Shown here piece by piece: positions 11,101 to 22,399 of a DNA stretch of 64,000 nucleotides (the stretch's first letter is position 1; every line of letters starts with the position of its first letter). Both the position numbers and the translations under genes were made by a program. Location: contig NC_081414.1 in the NCBI RefSeq assembly GCF_030272615.1, forward strand, positions 768,874,153 to 768,938,152, written 5' to 3'. The DNA comes from Cryptomeria japonica. Lineage: Eukaryota; Streptophyta; Pinopsida; Cupressales; Cupressaceae. The notes under the pieces are model-generated. The model did not search any database. It saw only the letters and a program-made list of their open reading frames with translations, and was not told where the DNA came from.

Positions 11101-12344
11101 TTTTATCTTTTTGAGCTTGGTCAGCATGGTTTTGCTATTGTGTTATGAGGTCTAAGGTCTTTTATTTTTGCAGTCAAAGAATTCTCCTATGTTGGAGCTT
11201 TCTCTAAAGCATTCATCTGATTTTCAGTTTGAAGCTCCACAACCTGGTCCTTTGGCAGGTAAGCAATTTCAAAAAATTGCATGCACTGGTTTGTTCAGGT
11301 ACTGACATAGAATATCAACTGCTATTACCATGTTATGATGTTCTGACATTCTAAACAATGTTTCTGGGTACTTCAGGAAGATTTTCTTCTTATCCAAAGA
11401 AAAGTGAGTTCAAGATTGGTGAGTCGTCAGCTTTCCTTGCGTATGTCAAAGCAAGCATCCAAGCAAAAAAGACACCAAATTTATGCAGTGTAGGTGAAGA
11501 AAAATCTTGCCAACAAGAGCTACCTGTTCCCCAAAACCATTCTAAAGTATGTGCATCATCAACAGGAGCTAATTCTAGTAGCCCACTTAAGAGTTTGGAA
11601 GCTGTGAAAACTTCCAGTCAAAGCAATGAGGTGCGCTGCAGGGATGGGTTGGAACTTAGGTCAACTAATTTGTCTGTGCCTCCCAAAATCGTGAATGGAG
11701 AGGAAGCAGCAGGTGAGCAGTTCTCTGTGGGTCAGTCAGGTGTTCAAAATGAAGGCCATGGACATGTAAATGGTCTTGATGTTTCTTCTCTAGCACCTTC
11801 CCAATTTGTAACAGAGATGATGAATTGCTCCCCAATGTCAGCACCAATGCAATTGTGCCATGGAGTGCCTCATAATGTTAGAGGACACATCAATCCAGGA
11901 ATGATACCATTTCATATGATGCCACCATGTCATGGCATGCCTGTAAATGCAGCTCTCTCATATTATTCATTTGGACTTCATCTAGGACCTGCACAACTTG
12001 GCCATTCACATGCTTGGCCATCTTTGGCTAATGTGTCTGTTGCTGAACCCAAGATCAGTCAAATGGAAAGAAGAGAAGCAGCTTTGAATAAATTCAGACA
12101 AAAAAGGAAAGATCGGTGTTTTGATAAGAAGATACGTTATGTTAGTCGAAAGCGCCTAGCAGAGCAGAGGCCTCGAATCAGAGGTCAATTTGTGAGGCAA
12201 ACTAATGATACAGAAATTGGTGCTAGAGGTGTTCTTGATGATTCCGAGGATGAGGACGATGAGTATGGACGAGACTTCTCACCTGAAACTTTGGCTAGAG
12301 TCTCTCAGAATGCTAACCATAGATCATATCGAGCTCAGATTTGA
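8188..12344 (+). CDS. TOC1: TOC1/PRR1-like pseudo-response regulator (six coding exons)
   Basis: Likely CDS: join(8188..8326, 9901..10062, 10386..10519, 10678..10863, 11174..11258, 11377..12344), 557 codons, all introns GT-AG and phases consistent. Residues about 20-140 form a pseudo-receiver. The phospho-acceptor Asp is replaced by Glu73 in LAEVDLP, and it ends with [24 protein letters not shown] and MWRRRRM, the TOC1 hallmark. Around residue 250 there is a [13 protein letters not shown] motif. A CCT domain lies at about 466-510 ([20 protein letters not shown] then [15 protein letters not shown]), followed by an acidic tail ([11 protein letters not shown]). In Arabidopsis TOC1 is an evening-phased nuclear repressor in the circadian clock that binds DNA through CCT. 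The ATG has a good context (GAAGATGGC). The third intron has a weak donor, ATG|GTGCAA. The end of the last exon is tandemly duplicated downstream. The frame is intact, so the gene is probably functional. Confidence 0.93.
8417..9095 (+). repeat. Imperfect ~300-bp tandem repeats in intron 1
   Basis: A unit beginning TTTATGATTG(G/A)(C/T)CGGTAT recurs near 8418, 8735 and 9036. The first two copies are almost full length and include shared blocks such as ACTCCAAGTCATGG and TGATATTAGGGCAAGTGTT. The third is cut short after about 60 bp. They are diverged, so the duplication is not recent. Confidence 0.75.
9206..9291 (+). repeat. 43-bp tandem duplication in intron 1
   Basis: Two adjacent copies (9206-9248 and 9249-9291) start AGAACAATCCCATTGGGGAA and are identical by eye. 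CCCATTGGGG within each is itself a near-palindrome. Confidence 0.85.
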
Positions 12345-12863
12345 ATCATTATAGCCTAATAAAAAGACTGAGGCTCCCTTTTATTTCTAGCTTCCCCACT
12401 GTTAACTTTTGCTCATCAATGTCGCATTCCAGTTAAACTTTTATCTAATTTATTTATTCAGGATTTTAATCTATTACACTCTTCAGAGTTTTGTATATTA
12501 ATCTCTGTTCTGCAAAATACAGAAGCTTCGTATCTTAGAAGGGCTAGAGGTGTTCTTGATGATTCTGAGGATGAGGATGATGAGTATGGACAAGCCTCCT
12601 CAACTGAAACTTTGGCTAGAGTCTCTCAGAATGCTAACCAAAGATCATGTCGAGCTCAGATTTGAATCATTATAGCCTGATAAACAGATTGAGGCTCCCT
12701 TTTATTTCTAGCTTCCCACTGTTAAGTTTTGCTCATCAATTTTGCATTCCAGTTAAACTTTTATCTAATTTGTTTATTCAGGATTTTAATCTATTACACC
12801 CTTCAGAGTTTTGTATATTAATCTCTGTTCTGCAAAACACAGAAGCTTCGTATCTTAGAAGGG
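12222..12863 (+). repeat. 321-bp tandem duplication of the 3' end of the TOC1-like gene
   Basis: Copy 1 is 12222-12542 and copy 2 is 12543-12863. Each starts GCTAGAGGTGTTCTTGATGA and carries the acidic C-terminal codons, the stop codon and 3' flanking sequence. Copy 2 differs by scattered substitutions, and in it the codons for GRDFSPE have become GQASSTE. The stop in copy 1 (12342-12344) makes copy 2 untranslated in the normal transcript, so it probably lies in the 3' UTR or downstream. Confidence 0.9.
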
Positions 12864-15800
12864 CTGCTAAGTGGAGAAAAGCACCCTAATAACTTTTCAG
12901 AATTTTCAAAGGTTTTGCACTTGTAAAGGACGGCCTCAGTACAAATTATTGTCCCCAACTAACACCTGAACTTTTGACCTTTCCTGTTGAGTTTTCCTGG
13001 CTGATTGAGCTTATCTCTTTAATTGTTCATTTAGTTCACACGGTTCTTGTTTTTTTATGGGGCATTTTTATTCCTTTCTCTTGGAATGTCTTTCCTAAGA
13101 GAATGAAGATACTCTGTCATTGTTTAGAACACTTTGTCTCCATAAAGGTATTTAAAATCAATGTAATTTTGCAAGAGGATATTCATTGAAAACAGAAGTA
13201 CGGAATGATATTGTTTTGTGTAGTGCTCATTATATGCAGTATTGGATGTATGCCAGTTATATTGCCCTGATTAAGATGCAAAGAAGAACAACCAGGTTAG
13301 TTCAAATCACTGATTAATTTTCGGAGTTTATAAAGGCACACGTTTCTCCAGTATTCAAGAAAGCAATTTAAGGATAAGCAGAGTATAATGGTTGAATTTT
13401 CTATATGAAACAATTGGGAAGTCTTATAATTATGAAAAAAAGCAGTATGAAAGTCTAACAATTTGGCCTGTCTTATTTGATATCCTTCTGTGCTATAAGT
13501 TGTGCTTGAGATACTTGTAATACTTGGAAGGACTTCCCTTACAAATAATCTGGTCCATGTGAAATAGAAGAGGTCTCCTTTCCAGAAGAAGGCTATTGCT
13601 CATCTTTGTTTAACATGACCTCTTTGGAAAAGTTTTATGAGCCATACCGGATGCTCATTTTTTTGAAACTTTCTGCGTGATTCAGCTGAACTTAATCTAA
13701 CTAAATGTGCATGCACACACAGAGACACACAAACACACATACCACGTATATGAATGTATGCATTCACATAAATACCTATCCACTGTAGAATTATATTTCT
13801 ACATGCATTGACCTTTGTTCGCATTCTTCTTTTTTAAAGTTAGGTTAGAGGGCACTGTCTCACTGGATATGAACAACATATACAATCTGTTGGGACTCAA
13901 TATTTTAGTGTCAATTTTTTTTCCACCGAGTCCTCTTCTTTGTTCAATTAGGTTTCTTTGACTACTGTTTATAACTGAGCAGAGAGTAACTTTAAACCCT
14001 TGTGTACAGTGTACACTAATCAGGCCAAAAATCTGCTAAGTCTGAAAATTCTAAGTCTGGGGCATTTCCTAGGGGTTTTCAGTGTTGTATTGGCTTGTTG
14101 GGGTTTTCCCTACTAGCATACCTTTCTTATCTTATGTTATACCCTTCCATCCCTGCAACCCTGATTCCTTTGCCTCCCAATTTTTTTTTCGTTTTTGGGC
14201 ATCCCTTAAATGCCTACCATTTTTCTATTTCCTTGAAACTCTGAAGTTTGATGACATGCTGTAAGTCTGTCATTTTCCTCGAAGTTTTGCATCCTTCTAT
14301 CTCCACCCCGCTATCCCAATCCTTGTTGCCTAAAATTGCCTAAGGCTTTTGGGATCAGGAAATCAGGAAAAACTTTACCATTATGCTCATTTGCTTCCTC
14401 TCGATTCCCAATTCTTGATTCATTGTTGCTCAGTTTTTTGTCAAGGTCGTGATTTTGAGATCTCATTTCCTTGTTAATCTTGAAGTTTGATTTTTGCTTC
14501 AAAAAAACTTCCTAAGTTTTTCGGAGTGTGGATTTTGGGATATCCATTACTTGATACCTGTTCCAGGGCATATGCGACTCTCGAAGTCTGCCATTCATTC
14601 TTTTGGAGTTAGGATTTCACTATTTCTTCTACCTGGTATCCTTTCAAGTATTTCCCTTATCCTTAATCTCGGATGCCTCAAGGCTTTTTTCATTCATTGG
14701 GCTTATTCGTTTGGCCTTCCTTCATCTAGCATGACTTCCTCTTCATACCTGATTTTTAACAACTCAACCAAGAGCACAAGGTATGACTTTTCTTCGATCT
14801 GTAACAATTCAAAATTCTTGTCTACTTTTTGCCAACTTGTCACTACTACTCGAAAATGCCACGTGGTTGCCAGAAATGGTTCAGGTATGTCAGAAAGCTA
14901 TTGGCGGCTATTAGAGATTTATTTTCTTGTTCCGGGGAGAATTAACATTCGGTTTTGGCACGCGATTCAAGTTGTTTCTGTTGAATGTGGTTAGGGCTTC
15001 GTTTATGGCTGGATTTGGCTCTACACCTACCTGTGGATGCCTAGAATTGTTTTTTTCATCATTATTTCACAAATTTGATCCATTCAAACACCATAACCAT
15101 GGCAAAATCATTTCAAGTGTTGAATTTGCCGGTCGTTGTTGTGGTAAAAGTGAGAACACTCGAGGAATGCCATAAATGATACAATAGATTATTGCAAATT
15201 TGCAATCACCATATTTGATTCACAGGACCCATTATGCAGTGTTTAATCGAAAAGGTGGTAGATTCAAAGGGAATGTGCCTGTTTGACGCATGCTCTAGTT
15301 TATAAGAGTTGTGGAAAGTGTAGAGCCTAATCTTCATGCCATCTCTAGGCTGCATGTTCAGCGGATTTTTTGGGTGTTTTGGGGTTCTTCATGCATGAAT
15401 TTGAAGGCCCAAAATAATGGTAAATGGAAAGGAGTCTATTTTCTCATGCTTCCAAGTGGATTTGCAGATCTCGAAAGAGCAATTTTTGTGCAAGGCCTTT
15501 ATTACAAAGGCGGCTAGGGTATGGGTAATCCTTGCAGTACTGCACAACCGCATCTCTTCTCCATGATCATATTTTCTTGCTGCAATCTATATTTGAGTTA
15601 TTCATTCATTGTAAGGGTTGGTTCTTTGAAGTCTCAATTTATAGTGTGCAAAATAGTCCAAGGTTTCAATTTCTGATAGCATGTTTGTCATTAAAGCTAC
15701 TCTTATAACTTGTGGAGAGCTAGCTATTGGAGCAGGTTTTTTTTGTAACCATGTGTCTCCTTTGCTAGTTAGAATTTTGGAGGGTTGCAAATAGTGGAGT

Positions 15801-15950
15801 ATGGTAGGTTCCTTGCTATTTGAAACTTTCCTTCACCACATTTGTTGGTGTGATTGTAATAGAGATTTCATGATTGTTGCAGCATTTTAAATCAATGCAA
15901 ATCGTTATTTGTATGTCTCTTCTTTTGTCACATGTGAATGTTTATGAGTT
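12864..15950. other. Downstream flank of the TOC1-like gene, nothing recognised
   Basis: About 3 kb of unremarkable sequence. The longest frame (14494-14994, +, 166 codons) has no domain I recognise and poor protein-like composition. A short (CA)-rich patch lies at 13710-13740. No mobile element end or RNA gene was seen. Confidence 0.5.
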
Positions 15951-16406
15951 TGGAGAAAGATTATTAAGTAGATTTGCTTGCTATTTATCATATCTCTGCA
16001 GCAACTTCTTGTTTGCTGTTCCAATGGTTGGATAGGACTCTATATAACTGTTGTGAAGTATTCACACATCGCCCCATTGCAAATGGGGACCCCTACTTTT
16101 TTGCTTTTTGGAGTTTGTTTCTTGGTCTTTTAGAGTTTTGTCTATTAGCCTTTGTATGTTGAGTGTTGCTAGGGGGGTCACTAAGATAGCAGGCTCTGTT
16201 TTAGCCAGGCTGAGTCAATGGATGCTCCAAGTTAGGGTTTCTTTCAAGGTCTTCCTTAGGCTTAGTTTTGCTGGTTGTGTCTCGTTTGAGTTCGAGGAAG
16301 TCAGTGAGTGGTTAAGAAAACTAGCTAGGACATGGAAGGAAATGAATCAAGGATCCAGTCTAAGGCCAAGTCAGGTGGAAAAGGAGGTGAATTAAGCCTA
16401 GAAGAG

Positions 16407-19400
16407 GAATTTCGCTCCTGACCCTTCCAAAGGGTACAGAGCGAATTTCTCCACAAGACACTCCACTTTGACCCAGGCTTTGAGCTAATCCTTTCCTAGG
16501 CTTGAATGAAGGTAAAAACACTTGTGTAAATGAAGAAAGGTGAAAATGAAGCCAGGACTTGAGCTCAAAGAGGAATTTCACTCCTGACCCTTCCAAAGGG
16601 TCCAGAGCAAAATTCATGTAAAACCCTACTTTCTACAAAAACTAGAGCTATAGGTCAACCTAAAGGGTAAATTTGCATGATCATGATGGAAGGAAGCCTA
16701 ACAAAGTGTGTCCAAGGCATGAAAAGGAGGAATTAAGTGAAAGATTAGCTCAAAGTGAGAATTTCACTCCTGACCCTTCCAAAGGGTCTAGAGCGAAATT
16801 CCTAAAATCCATCTTTTCCTCTCAATTTTGTGTCTAGCCAAGTGTGGATCAAGATCGAAGAAGTCCTTAGGCATGGCTTTGAGTTTCTTATGATCACCAG
16901 AAGTGAAGGAATTGAGCTAAAATTAGAATTTCGCTCCTGACCCTTCCAAAGGGTCCAGAGCGGAATTCTTAGAGGACCCCTTTTTCTTCCTTGTTTGCAC
17001 TGAAAGACTTGTTCCTTGGTCATAGTGGCGGTAGACGGATATGTTCTTGCCTTAGGGAGTGACTAAAAGAGATGAAGTTAAGGATTTTGGACTAAAATAG
17101 GAATTTCGCTCCTAACCCTTCCAAAGGGTCCATAGCGAAATTCTTCATAAGCCTCATTTGTGTCCTTGCTTAGACTACCAACCTAGTTCCTTGGGCGTAG
17201 TTGGAAGGAGAATGATGTGTCTTTACCTTTTGAGGTGATAGAATGTGGAAGAATGGAGGATTTTTGACCAAAACATGAATTTCGCCTCTGACCCTTCCAA
17301 AGGGTCCAGAGCGAAATTCACCTTTTCCTCTATTTTGCTCTTTCATATGGCCAAGTTTTGGATTTTTGAGGCATAGTTGAGGAAACTTGGATACATGTTT
17401 GGCTTGGAGAGAAGGTTTAAGACTACAAAATGATGGAAATTAGCCTAAATCAAGATTTTCGCTCCTGACCCTTCCAAAGGGCCTATAGCGAAAATCCTTA
17501 TAAACCTCAAATTCTCACTTGTCAAGACTAATTTCCTAGTTTCTAAGGCATGTGTGGAAGTGTTAGACATATTTTTGGCTAAGGAAATGACTAGAGGTGG
17601 AGGAAATGGAGGATTTTAGCCTAAAACAAGATTTTCGCTCCCGACCCTTCAAAGGGTCCATAGCGAAATTCTTGAAAACACTCATTTTCCCTTTAGCCAA
17701 AGTCAGGACCAAGATGGAGATGCAAGGAGAATGGTCTATGTTTGCATCCCAGAAGAAATTGGAGTTGGAAAAATGAGCAATCGAGCTTGAAACAAGATTT
17801 TTGCTCTTGACCCTTCAAAAGGGTCCATAGCGAAAATCCTACCTAGACCTCATTTCCTTCCTTGTTTGATCAAATTTTTAGTATCCAAAGCATGCTAGAA
17901 GGAAGATGGACATGTTCTTTTGCCTTTGGGAATGTTTGAAACCAATGAAAGGTGGAGATTTTGTCCTAGAAATGGAAATTCACTGCTGACCCTTACAAAG
18001 GGTTTAGGGCGAAATTTCACTAAAACCACCTTTTTTCCAATTTTATGCCAAGGCAAGTGCAGACTAAGGTGAATTGAGATGGGAGAGGTCCCTAGGAATG
18101 ACTTCAAGCTGCTAAGAAATCATTGAACTTGAAGGAATTGAGCAAAAACATGAATTTCGCTCCTGACCTTTCCAAAGGGTCCAGAGCGAAATTCCTAGAA
18201 ACACCTATTTTTCCCTTGGAGGAGGTCAAGTCCTTGGTTTTTTATGGTGTGGGTGGAAGTGAGATAGCATGTCTTTGCCTCTTGAGGTGGTTTGGAGTTG
18301 GAGAAATGAAGAATCAAGCCTAAAGCATGATTTTCGCTCCTAACCCTTCCAAAGGGTCCAGAGCGAAAATCTTCATGGACCTCATTGTCTTCCTTGTTAG
18401 GTCAAGTTCTTAGTGTCCAAGGCATGTTGGAAGAAGGATAGACATGTTCTTGCCTTGAGGGATGATGGAAAGCAATAAAAAAAATGAAATATCAAGCCTA
18501 GAATGAGATTTTCGCTCTTGACCCTTCCAAAGGGTCCAGAGCGAAATTTTTCAAACCTCTCTTTTCCCTCAATTTTATGCCAAGTCTAGGGTGGTTCAAG
18601 GTGAAATAGGATTGGGAGTGTCCTTAGGTGTGACTTTGACTTGCCAGTGATTATCAAATTTGAAGGAATTGAGCCAAATCATGAATTTCGCTCCTGACCC
18701 TTCCAAAGGGTCCCTAGCGAAATTCCTAAAGTCACCTATTTTCCTTGCAAATCAAGTCAAACTTTGGGTTTTTAATGGCTTGGATGAGTGTGAGGATTGG
18801 TGTTCTTGCCCTTTTGAAGTTGATTGAGGATGAAAGATGGAGGAATAAGCCTAAAACAAGATTTTCGCTCCTAACCCTTCCAAAGGGTCGAGAGCGAAAA
18901 ACCCTAAAACCATCCTTCTCTCTCCAAAATTTGTGTGAAGTCAGGCCTAGGCCAAGGTAAGAAAAACTCTTAGGATTGCCCTTGAATGATTTTTGACCAC
19001 CAAAAATGTGAATTTTAGGCTAGGACAAGGATTTCGCCCCTGACCCTTCCAAAGGGTCTAGAGCGAAATTCTAGATAGGTCTTGTCCCTAGCCTTGATTT
19101 TGAGCGAATTTTCCCTTTTAGGCCTTCTGGGGATCAAGCGAATGTGGTCAAAATTGAGATATGGATCCAAATGAGGGAATCAAGGGGAGACAAAGTGAGA
19201 AGAGTGGAATTGAGTGAGGGAAGACAAGCTAGGAATGAATTTCGCTCCTGACCCTTCCAAAGGATCCAGAGCGAAATTCTTCAAATCAACTATTTTTTCC
19301 TTTGTATGAGGCTAGGACTTTGATTCCTAGGGAGTGGTTGAGGATGGAATGGTGTTACTTTGTCTTGCAAGGTGAATTAAAGTGAAGGAGATGAAGAATC

Positions 19401-19766
19401 TAGCCTAAGACTTGAATTTCGCTCTTGACCCTTCGAGAGGGTCCAGAGTGAAATTCACAAAATATCATTTTTTCTTTAAGTTTGAGCTAGACCAGAGCAA
19501 TGATAAAGGAGTATTAGACTTAAAGATTGCCACAAGCTCGCACTTGAGTAAGTTTTGAGTCTAGGGAGTGAATTTTGACCTAAAAGGATGAAATTCGCTC
19601 TTGACCCTTCCAGAGGGTCCAGGGCGAAATCTTTTGAAACTCCTATTTTTCACTTTGTTTGGAACAGGGGAAGATCTAGTTGTGAGATAATGTTGAAAAG
19701 AGGTCTAAATTGGGCAGAACAACAAAATTCGCTCCTGACCCTTCCAAAGGGTCCAGGGCAAAATTC
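16407..19766 (+). repeat. Array of 20 hairpins at ~176-bp spacing
   Basis: A 43-nt inverted repeat occurs 20 times. Starts are near 16407, 16573, 16759, 16926, 17101, 17278, 17454, 17630, 17796, 17975, 18152, 18329, 18507, 18683, 18860, 19030, 19237, 19414, 19590 and 19724. The outer arms are GAATTTCGCTC and GAGCGAAATTC (11 bp). A 2x2 internal loop (CT/CA) follows, then inner arms GACCCTT and AAGGGTC (7 bp) around a 3-nt loop. Spacing is mostly 166-179 bp. Several units have matched changes in both outer arms (GATTTTCGCTC with GAGCGAAAATC). Sequence between hairpins is much less conserved. Confidence 0.95.
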
Positions 19767-19925
19767 TTATAGGGCCTGTCCCTGGGAAGGATTTTGAACA
19801 AACTTTATTTTAAAAGTCTTCTTGTTGGTGATTTAAGGTGAAAATGCTTTGTTGAAATGAATATGTCATATGTACTTAATCACCTTTTGGTTTATTTTGC
19901 AGATGGAGAAAACCGGGCTAGGGCA

Positions 19926-19990
19926 AGGACGACCACTTCCAGTCCAGCATCATCAAGGACGACCACTTCCAGTCCATCATCGTCAAGGAC
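19926..19990 (+). repeat. Short tandem duplication, ~30-bp unit
   Basis: AAGGACGACCACTTCCAGTC recurs twice in succession, and a third partial AAGGACG follows. It lies just after the last hairpin and an AT-rich, acceptor-like TTTATTTTGCAG. Confidence 0.75.
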
Positions 19991-20189
19991 GTTCCACAGG
20001 CAAAAGGGAAGACTCACGGTGTTTAAGGAATTGCCAGCTACCTCCAGAACCTTCACTTTGCCACACTAAGGAACCACAAGATGACAATGAAAGGCGTTGC
20101 CAGCATTTCAAGGAAAGGTACACCACCCATCCATTACATCAAAGACAAAGGAGGTCAAAGCAAGGGTCCATTGAAGAAGCTGAAAGTTT

Positions 20190-21090
20190 TAGAAGAGTTA
20201 ATTAAAGTTAGCTTCTCAGCATCATCAAATTCAACATCAACCAAGTTCCGAGTGTCAGGGAAGGTGGCATCCCAGTCATCATTCTTCCAGTCAGATTGGT
20301 CCACCTCAGCATGACCAGATTCAATGTACCTATTTTACCAGAGGTGGCACAAACTTCGAGGCACCTACCTGTGCTTCCTATTGGTCCTCACTCTTGGAAT
20401 GTAATTTTCTCATTGGCTAGAGGAAGTTTGTTGTAACAAACCCTAATTAGGGTTTCTATCTTGTAATCCTAGCCATTGATTCTAAATCAATTAGAGCCGT
20501 CTTTTGTAAAGGGTTTCTCTATATAAGCCCTGGCTCCTCATTTGTAAGGGTTAATAGTTGATAGTGCGTGAATAGTGGGTTAATAGAGAATAGATAGTAG
20601 TGAATAGTCAGAGAATAGGAAATAGTTAGAGTAGAATAGAAAGAGAAGGCAAAGATTGTTGCCAAGATGTTGTTGTAAAGGACTTGTAAACTTCATTGAA
20701 GAAATGGTGAATTCTATGGGTCGATTCAACAATTTGCATGGTCTCTATACTTCTCAAATTTGATTTCATGTTATTAGATTAGTGAAAGAAATGTGTATGA
20801 TCAATGGTGAAATTTGTATATCCATACTCTAGCAGTTTGTTGATTGCAGACTTGCCTTGTGTAGTCAACTGGAATCATTCAGCTTAAGCTTAACTTCAAT
20901 TGTCGCTTCTTCATTGATATGCATCAGCCTGATGGTGTCCATGCCTGTAGCGGTGATCTGAACATCATAAAGCTTTCTTCAGAAGATCGCACTAACCTTG
21001 TGGAGATGGTCCTGGGATGTCAAAGCAAGACTTAGTTAGAATTTCATGAAAGGTCATTCATTGCTCTTACATTCTTAGTGTTAGAAATAG
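20190..21090 (+). mobile_element. LTR-like segment with TATA box
   Basis: This stretch has the layout of a plant LTR: a TTGTAACAAACCCTAATTAG block, a TATA context (CTATATAAGCC, about 20518-20528) and a downstream AATAG-rich leader (20550-20640). No coding potential. Its partner LTR was not recognised upstream of 16050, so the assignment is tentative. Confidence 0.4.
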
Positions 21091-21432
21091 ATCCCGTTTC
21101 AACCCTTCTCCTTTTTTCCTTTTTTCAAAATCTAGGACCAGTAAAAAATCACGTTCCAACAATATCCAAAGCAAATTAGATGTTTAGGTAGTCAAACGTA
21201 AGTCCCCTTGTGATTCCAGCAAAATCACATCATACCACGAGAAGCTTATCCACACGTAGAGACCCTATATAACAGAACCTTGAAGTTTCTCCAACTGATC
21301 CTTCTGCGATATCTTCAACATTCATGAGCTTTATTCAAAAGAGGATAAGGTACCTTTAGGTATTTTATTCTGTGTTCGTATGTGTACAAAAGACACATCA
21401 ATAATAACCCAGTAAGGCACTAGTCTTGCAAA

Positions 21433-21608
21433 TATAGGCCTTTCACACATTTAAAAAACAATAAAAAATGTTCACCGGTAGTCGTAGGAAGTAGATTAGG
21501 ATCAATATATGCCTCGAAAGTATAGGCCTTTCACACATTTAAAAAACAATAAAAATTGTTCACAAGTAGTCGTAGGAAGTAGATTAGGATCAATGTATGC
21601 TACACATG
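21433..21608 (+). repeat. 88-bp tandem duplication
   Basis: Two near-identical adjacent copies begin TATAGGCCTTTCACACATTT at 21433 and 21521. A few substitutions separate them. Confidence 0.85.
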
Positions 21609-21879
21609 GTTTATGTCGTTTAGTGACATAAACCAGAAAAAATCATAAGCAAAACTTAACTGTCATATTCTTAGAGAACCATGGTCGGCATATTCATACT
21701 TTGCCAATACATATGGAACTTTAAATGAAACTATCTCAAGAGCCTATAACATTGTCATTATTGATAGATAGGTGTGCAAAGGTATCGAATCAACTTTAAA
21801 AGAGGTCTTTGCAACTAGTCATATCTAACTTAGTGACTGAATTAGAGGTTGAGCATGAGAACTTGGGTATAGCTGCTAT

Positions 21880-21980
21880 CTATCATGTTTATTGTCCATT
21901 TGTTTGATTTAAATATCAATTAAGCTATATCTATCATGTTTATTGTCCATTTGTTTGATTTAAATATCTATTAAGCTATA
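21880..21980 (+). repeat. 51-bp tandem duplication
   Basis: CTATCATGTTTATTGTCCAT begins copies at 21880 and 21931, nearly identical. Confidence 0.85.
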
Positions 21981-22326
21981 TATATGGGACACCGTCTTGG
22001 GTTTATGTTGAGCTGAAAGAGCAGGAGAGCGTGTCTACTCTCATAGTTAGCCTTCAACCTTCCCAAATCTATGGATGAGCCTATCTTTGATGACAAACCC
22101 CTAGCCTTCTATAGGTGAACAAAAGCTTCAGGATTTTGGACCTTTTGTTTTAGGACCTAGCACAACCGATACAATATGTTGATTAGATTTTGATATTTTG
22201 CAGCTACACTAGACTAGGCTGTCTTCCTTTAATAGTCATGGACTCATAAGGCACCACAGGCTGCCAAAACAGAGTTATGAATAATGACCCCATTTTGAAA
22301 TAATAAGGACTAGAAATTTACTTGCA

Positions 22327-22394
22327 GCATACCTTAAAAATCTGAGTTGTTCTGTACCTTGCATACCTTAAAAATCTGAGTTGTTCTGTACCTT
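22327..22394 (+). repeat. 34-bp tandem duplication
   Basis: GCATACCTTAAAAATCTGAG begins copies at 22327 and 22361. The two copies are identical over almost the whole unit. Confidence 0.85.
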
Positions 22395-22399
22395 ACGAC

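Larger units (their letters stand above)
16050..21090 (+). mobile_element. Probable large non-coding LTR-type element (LARD-like) carrying the hairpin array
   Basis: The block begins near a CGCCCCATTGCAAATGGGGAC inverted repeat (about 16068-16088) and contains the hairpin array (16407-19766). It ends with LTR-like sequence: a GTTTCTCTATATAAGCCC TATA context near 20515-20530, an AGGGTTTCTATCTTGTAAT upstream block and a transcribed-leader-like tail. No gag or pol frame is present. Ends, 5' LTR and TSDs were not found, so the class is inferred from the promoter-like tail and lack of coding. Confidence 0.4.

Noticed and set aside
14494-14994. 166-codon + frame downstream of the clock gene
   Set aside because: No known domain; the composition looks like translated non-coding T-rich sequence.
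15230-15520. Possible PPR-like fragment (VYKSCGKC)
   Set aside because: One short similarity with stops around it; no repeat periodicity of 35 residues.
16407-19766. CRISPR-like array of regularly spaced palindromic repeats
   Set aside because: The host is a plant, spacers are ~133 bp and partly related, and there are no cas genes. It is a eukaryotic repeat array.
19857-20314. Overlapping frames with repeated GRPLPV words
   Set aside because: They arise from the ~30-bp tandem duplication and have no supporting start or domain.
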